Shown: positions 6,243-8,306 of the stretch, piece by piece | Layout of the letters: each line of letters starts with the position of its first letter | Position numbering within the stretch: position 1 is the first letter of the stretch | Assembly (NCBI GenBank): GCA_020059425.1 | Contig: JAGVCD010000091.1 | Location: 1-8,306, forward strand | Reading direction: 5' to 3' | Length of the DNA stretch: 8,306 bases | Source of the DNA: Chamaesiphon sp. | GTDB taxonomy: Bacteria; Cyanobacteriota; Cyanobacteriia; Cyanobacteriales; Chamaesiphonaceae | Notes under the pieces: model-generated | What the model saw: only the letters and a program-made list of their open reading frames with translations | What the model was told of the DNA's origin: nothing | Databases searched by the model: none | Program-made: the position numbers and the translations under genes

Positions 6243-7607
6243 TTATTGGAGATGAGTTGGCAGCCGATCGAACCGCATTAGATCCTCATCGGTTTCGCGA
6301 TCGATAATTACTCCCGATTTACCGTCTTTAACTAACACGGCGGCTGGCCGGGTGATCCGGTTGTAATTGGAGGCCATGCTGTAGTTGTAAGCGCCGGTCA
6401 CGGGTACTACCAAAATGTCGCCAGTGCTAACCGGTGGGAGCTGGGCGTTGTGAATCAATACATCGCCGGACTCGCAATGTTTACCGGCTACGGTAATAGT
6501 CTCGGTCATGGGGGCCGACATTTTGGTGGCTAGCAAACAACGATAGACCGATTCATAGGTGATCGGGCGAGGGTTGTCGGACATGCCGCCATCGACGGCA
6601 ATGTATTGGCGAATGCCGGGGACTTCTTTGTTGCTGCCCACGGTGTAAGCAGTCACGCAAGAATTAGCAATTAGCGATCGACCAGGTTCGGAAATCACCT
6701 TGGGCGGCGCAATCTGGGCTTCTTGACAAGCAGCTAACAGGGCTTGGGCTACGCCCTGTACCCAGGTGTTAATGCTTTGCGGATCATCCTGCTCGGTATA
6801 TTTCACACCCAAGCCACCGCCCACATTAATTTGGGCGATCGGTAGTCCATAAGTCTGCGCTTTGGTAAACCACCCGACCATTACTCCGGCTAAATCTTGG
6901 TGTGGTTGTTGTTCAAAAATCTGAGAACCAATGTGGGCATGAACACCGATGCATTTCAAGTTGGGATGGGCGCTTAGGTATTTAAACAAATCATCAATAC
7001 TGTTAGGGTCAAAGCCAAATTTGCTATCTAAATGCCCGGTGCGGATATATTCGTGGGTGTGGCATTCAATGCCGGGTGTCAGGCGCAGCATCACTGGGAT
7101 TGGTTTGTTACTAGCCAAGGTATTTAAGGTTTCGATCTCTAGCCAGTTATCGACGACGATATTGCAGCCTTGTTCGATCGCCAGCTTCAACTCTGCTACA
7201 GACTTATTGTTGCCGTGAAAATAGATGTTCTGTGGTTGAGCACCAGCCTTAACGGCGGTGAGCAATTCGCCAGCAGATACGACATCGATGCCTAAGCCTT
7301 CATTGGTGACAATATTGCAGATGGCTAGACAGTTCCAAGCTTTGGAAGCGTAAATGACTAATGACTCGCCTGGGTAATATTGTTTCCAAGCGTCTCGATA
7401 CTGTTGGCAAGCTGTCCGCAGTGATGATTCATCAAGAATGTAGAGGGGTGAACCATATTGCTGGACTAGTTCAGTTACCGCACAGCCGCCAATTTCCAAG
7501 CCATCTTGGCTATTTACTTGGGCGGTGAGGGGCAGAATCTGTTGGTTGGGGGAAGCATCGATCGCTTCGGGCAAATATTGGCGGGCGGAGAGGGGCGCTG
7601 GGGTCAT
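6243..7607 (-). CDS. lysA: Diaminopimelate decarboxylase (LysA)
   Basis: LysA removes CO2 from meso-2,6-diaminopimelate to give L-lysine, the last step of lysine synthesis, using pyridoxal phosphate. The 454-residue product has the whole fold III signature: the PLP lysine Lys89 in YASKAW, HIGSQI (225-230), the phosphate-binding GGGLG (263-267) and EPGRSL (307-312). It also has VDGGMSDNPRP (338-348), CESGD with Cys378 contributed to the partner active site of the dimer, and GAYNYSMASNYN (405-416). About 40 residues precede the conserved core, as is usual in cyanobacterial members. I chose ATG at 7607. The frame continues to a TTG at 7637, which adds ten residues inside a leader hairpin and is less likely. 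No Shine-Dalgarno is visible before the ATG. It appears to head a cluster with the DUF3119, DUF3086 and plsY genes. Confidence 0.97.
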   Translation of the reverse strand: MTPAPLSARQYLPEAIDASPNQQILPLTAQVNSQDGLEIGGCAVTELVQQYGSPLYILDESSLRTACQQYRDAWKQYYPGESLVIYASKAWNCLAICNIVTNEGLGIDVVSAGELLTAVKAGAQPQNIYFHGNNKSVAELKLAIEQGCNIVVDNWLEIETLNTLASNKPIPVMLRLTPGIECHTHEYIRTGHLDSKFGFDPNSIDDLFKYLSAHPNLKCIGVHAHIGSQIFEQQPHQDLAGVMVGWFTKAQTYGLPIAQINVGGGLGVKYTEQDDPQSINTWVQGVAQALLAACQEAQIAPPKVISEPGRSLIANSCVTAYTVGSNKEVPGIRQYIAVDGGMSDNPRPITYESVYRCLLATKMSAPMTETITVAGKHCESGDVLIHNAQLPPVSTGDILVVPVTGAYNYSMASNYNRITRPAAVLVKDGKSGVIIDRETDEDLMRFDRLPTHLQ

Positions 7608-7613
7608 TGTGTT

Positions 7614-7667
7614 GATCGGGGAGTAGCAAATTTTCAAGAAATATATTTGTTTATGCTAACTCCGATC
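7614..7667 (-). promoter_or_regulatory. Imperfect long hairpin in the lysA leader
   Basis: The 62-base gap before lysA is almost filled by an imperfect inverted repeat. On the plus strand, GATCGG (7614-7619), AGT (7622-7624) and AGCA (7625-7628) pair with TGCT (7654-7657), ACT (7659-7661) and CCGATC (7662-7667). That gives 13 base pairs with a two-base bulge (GG) and a one-base bulge. The loop is about 25 bases and AT-rich. The 3' arm in the RNA ends six bases before the lysA ATG. There is no T-run after it. It could attenuate read-through from the exported-protein gene, mask the lysA start, or be an RNA-processing site. It is too short for a lysine riboswitch. Confidence 0.4.
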
Positions 7668-7669
7668 GA

Positions 7670-8218
7670 TCACCGCAGGTCAAAAGAATTGAGAAAGGAT
7701 GAGGTCGCTTTGGGAGGATGTCCCATGCTGGTTACTATGTAGAGGCGTGTACCCACGACATACACACGACCCAAACCAGTTTGACCTAAGCGGGAAAATT
7801 TGAATTCTAAGCCAGGATGCTCTCCCAGCTGAATGTCTTTAGTTTCGACTAATTTGGCTTCTAATCCTTGGGCATAAGCTGGGGGAATGTCGCTTAGTAC
7901 TTGGATTAATTCTGCCCGAGTCAGATTTGGTGGAATTAAAATATCGGAGTAAGCCACTTGGTAAAACGATCTTTCACCAAATACGTTGAAAATATAAGTG
8001 ATTGTGCCATCGGCTTCGTTCTTTTTGTTGATGGTGGCTGGTTGACTAGGGAAGTTAATCGAAAACCGGCCATCATCGGAATAGAAGGGGTCGCTATTGA
8101 TTTTGCTAGTTTTGACGGCAGCCGCCACTGCTGGATGATGGTGGAGGCTGTTGGCAAAGACGATCGGGATAAGGAAACTGGTGATCGCTATCCAAGTTGG
8201 CCATATGCGCTGATTCAT
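7670..8218 (-). CDS. Exported protein of unknown function
   Basis: The 182-residue product starts with a likely Sec signal peptide. It has a basic/polar start (MNQRIWPTW), a hydrophobic core at about 9-21 and an Ala-rich stretch AVAAA ending near residue 34, where signal peptidase could cut. The mature part opens with SDDGRFSINFPSQP, a motif I recall at the start of small secreted domains in cyanobacteria and planctomycetes. It ends with LGEHPGLEFKFSR, GRVYVVGTRLYIVTSMG and FLNSFDLR, the typical close of the same domain. The fold is probably an alpha/beta sandwich like PsbP or DcrB proteins, but that is inference. No catalytic residues or cysteines are visible in the mature part. The protein should reside in the periplasm or thylakoid lumen. 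It lies 62 bases before lysA with no terminator-like T-run, so partial co-transcription is possible. Confidence 0.8.
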   Translation of the reverse strand: MNQRIWPTWIAITSFLIPIVFANSLHHHPAVAAAVKTSKINSDPFYSDDGRFSINFPSQPATINKKNEADGTITYIFNVFGERSFYQVAYSDILIPPNLTRAELIQVLSDIPPAYAQGLEAKLVETKDIQLGEHPGLEFKFSRLGQTGLGRVYVVGTRLYIVTSMGHPPKATSSFLNSFDLR

Positions 8219-8229
8219 TCGATCGGGTT

Positions 8230-8239
8230 AGACATGTCT
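8230..8239. promoter_or_regulatory. 10-base perfect palindrome before the exported-protein gene
   Basis: AGACATGTCT is a perfect palindrome that ends 11 bases upstream of the ATG at 8218. It lies where a repressor or a leader stem would affect this gene. It does not match the cyanobacterial LexA or NtcA consensus sequences that I know. Perfect 10-base palindromes occur by chance roughly once per kilobase, so only the location makes it notable. Confidence 0.2.
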
Positions 8240-8306
8240 GAAATATTACTGAGCCTCAGCCTGGGCTGTCCCTGACTGTAGTGATAATATTACAAGCAAT
8301 GCTACA

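Larger units (their letters stand above)
394..8225. repeat. Dispersed CGATCG (HIP1-core) sites, 28 copies
   Basis: By hand count CGATCG starts at 394, 535, 542, 887, 1379, 1433, 2237, 2397, 2862, 3021, 3092, 3398, 4092, 4425, 5274, 5278, 5632, 5657, 6002, 6265, 6298, 6675, 6836, 7175, 7559, 7663, 8161 and 8220. An equal-base random sequence of this length would hold about two. The hexamer is the core of HIP1 (GCGATCGC), a highly iterated palindrome of many cyanobacteria. The full octamer does not occur in the window. About twelve copies are TCGATCGC or its complement. Nearly all copies lie within genes, in several reading frames. Confidence 0.85.

Noticed and set aside
7608..7669. Lysine riboswitch before lysA
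   Set aside because: The gap is 62 bases, while the lysine riboswitch aptamer is roughly 170-180 bases, and none of its helical pattern is visible.
7958..8275. 105-codon plus-strand open frame
   Set aside because: It lies almost wholly antisense to the exported-protein gene, has no recognisable domain and reads as a shadow of that gene's codon pattern.
8278..8293. NtcA-type site GTA...TAC upstream of the exported-protein gene
   Set aside because: The spacer between GTA and TAC is 10 bases, while NtcA needs 8.

Overview
The window looks like chromosomal DNA from a cyanobacterium. It carries two protein families that I know mainly from cyanobacteria (DUF3119 and DUF3086) beside plsY. It also has a 352-residue methyltransferase of a cyanobacterial type, a YbjN-like protein and a small HNH protein typical of these genomes. 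The hexamer CGATCG, the core of the cyanobacterial HIP1 repeat, occurs 28 times by hand count. I cannot name the genus. No tRNA, rRNA, CRISPR array, insertion sequence or prophage gene was seen, and every recognisable gene appears intact.

Layout. Bases 1-128 are the leader of murA and may hold the edge of another gene. murA (129-1499, +) makes the first committed enzyme of peptidoglycan synthesis. It converges on a YbjN-domain gene (1577-2053, -), with a hairpin between them. A class I SAM-dependent methyltransferase follows (2152-3210, -). A 174-base divergent promoter region then leads to a two-gene + strand module: a 120-residue protein of unknown function (3385-3747) overlapped by four bases by an HNH nuclease-fold gene (3744-4145). 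The rest of the window is on the minus strand. In order of transcription it holds an exported protein of unknown function (8218-7670), lysA (7607-6243), a DUF3119 membrane protein (6214-5831), a DUF3086 coiled-coil protein (5819-4860) and plsY (4854-4195).

How the genes relate. The window is mostly housekeeping. MurA and LysA both feed cell-wall synthesis, since LysA consumes the meso-diaminopimelate that is also a peptidoglycan precursor, but they lie about 5 kb apart on opposite strands. lysA, DUF3119, DUF3086 and plsY have gaps of 28, 11 and 5 bases and are probably co-transcribed. The last three suggest a membrane unit around phosphatidic-acid synthesis in which two partners have no assigned job.

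The two best places to look for something undescribed are the DUF3119-DUF3086-plsY unit and the orphan-plus-HNH pair. The pair has a strong Shine-Dalgarno sequence, an ATGA overlap and an operator-like inverted repeat. Neither is proof of a new system, and I saw no unambiguous novel system here.
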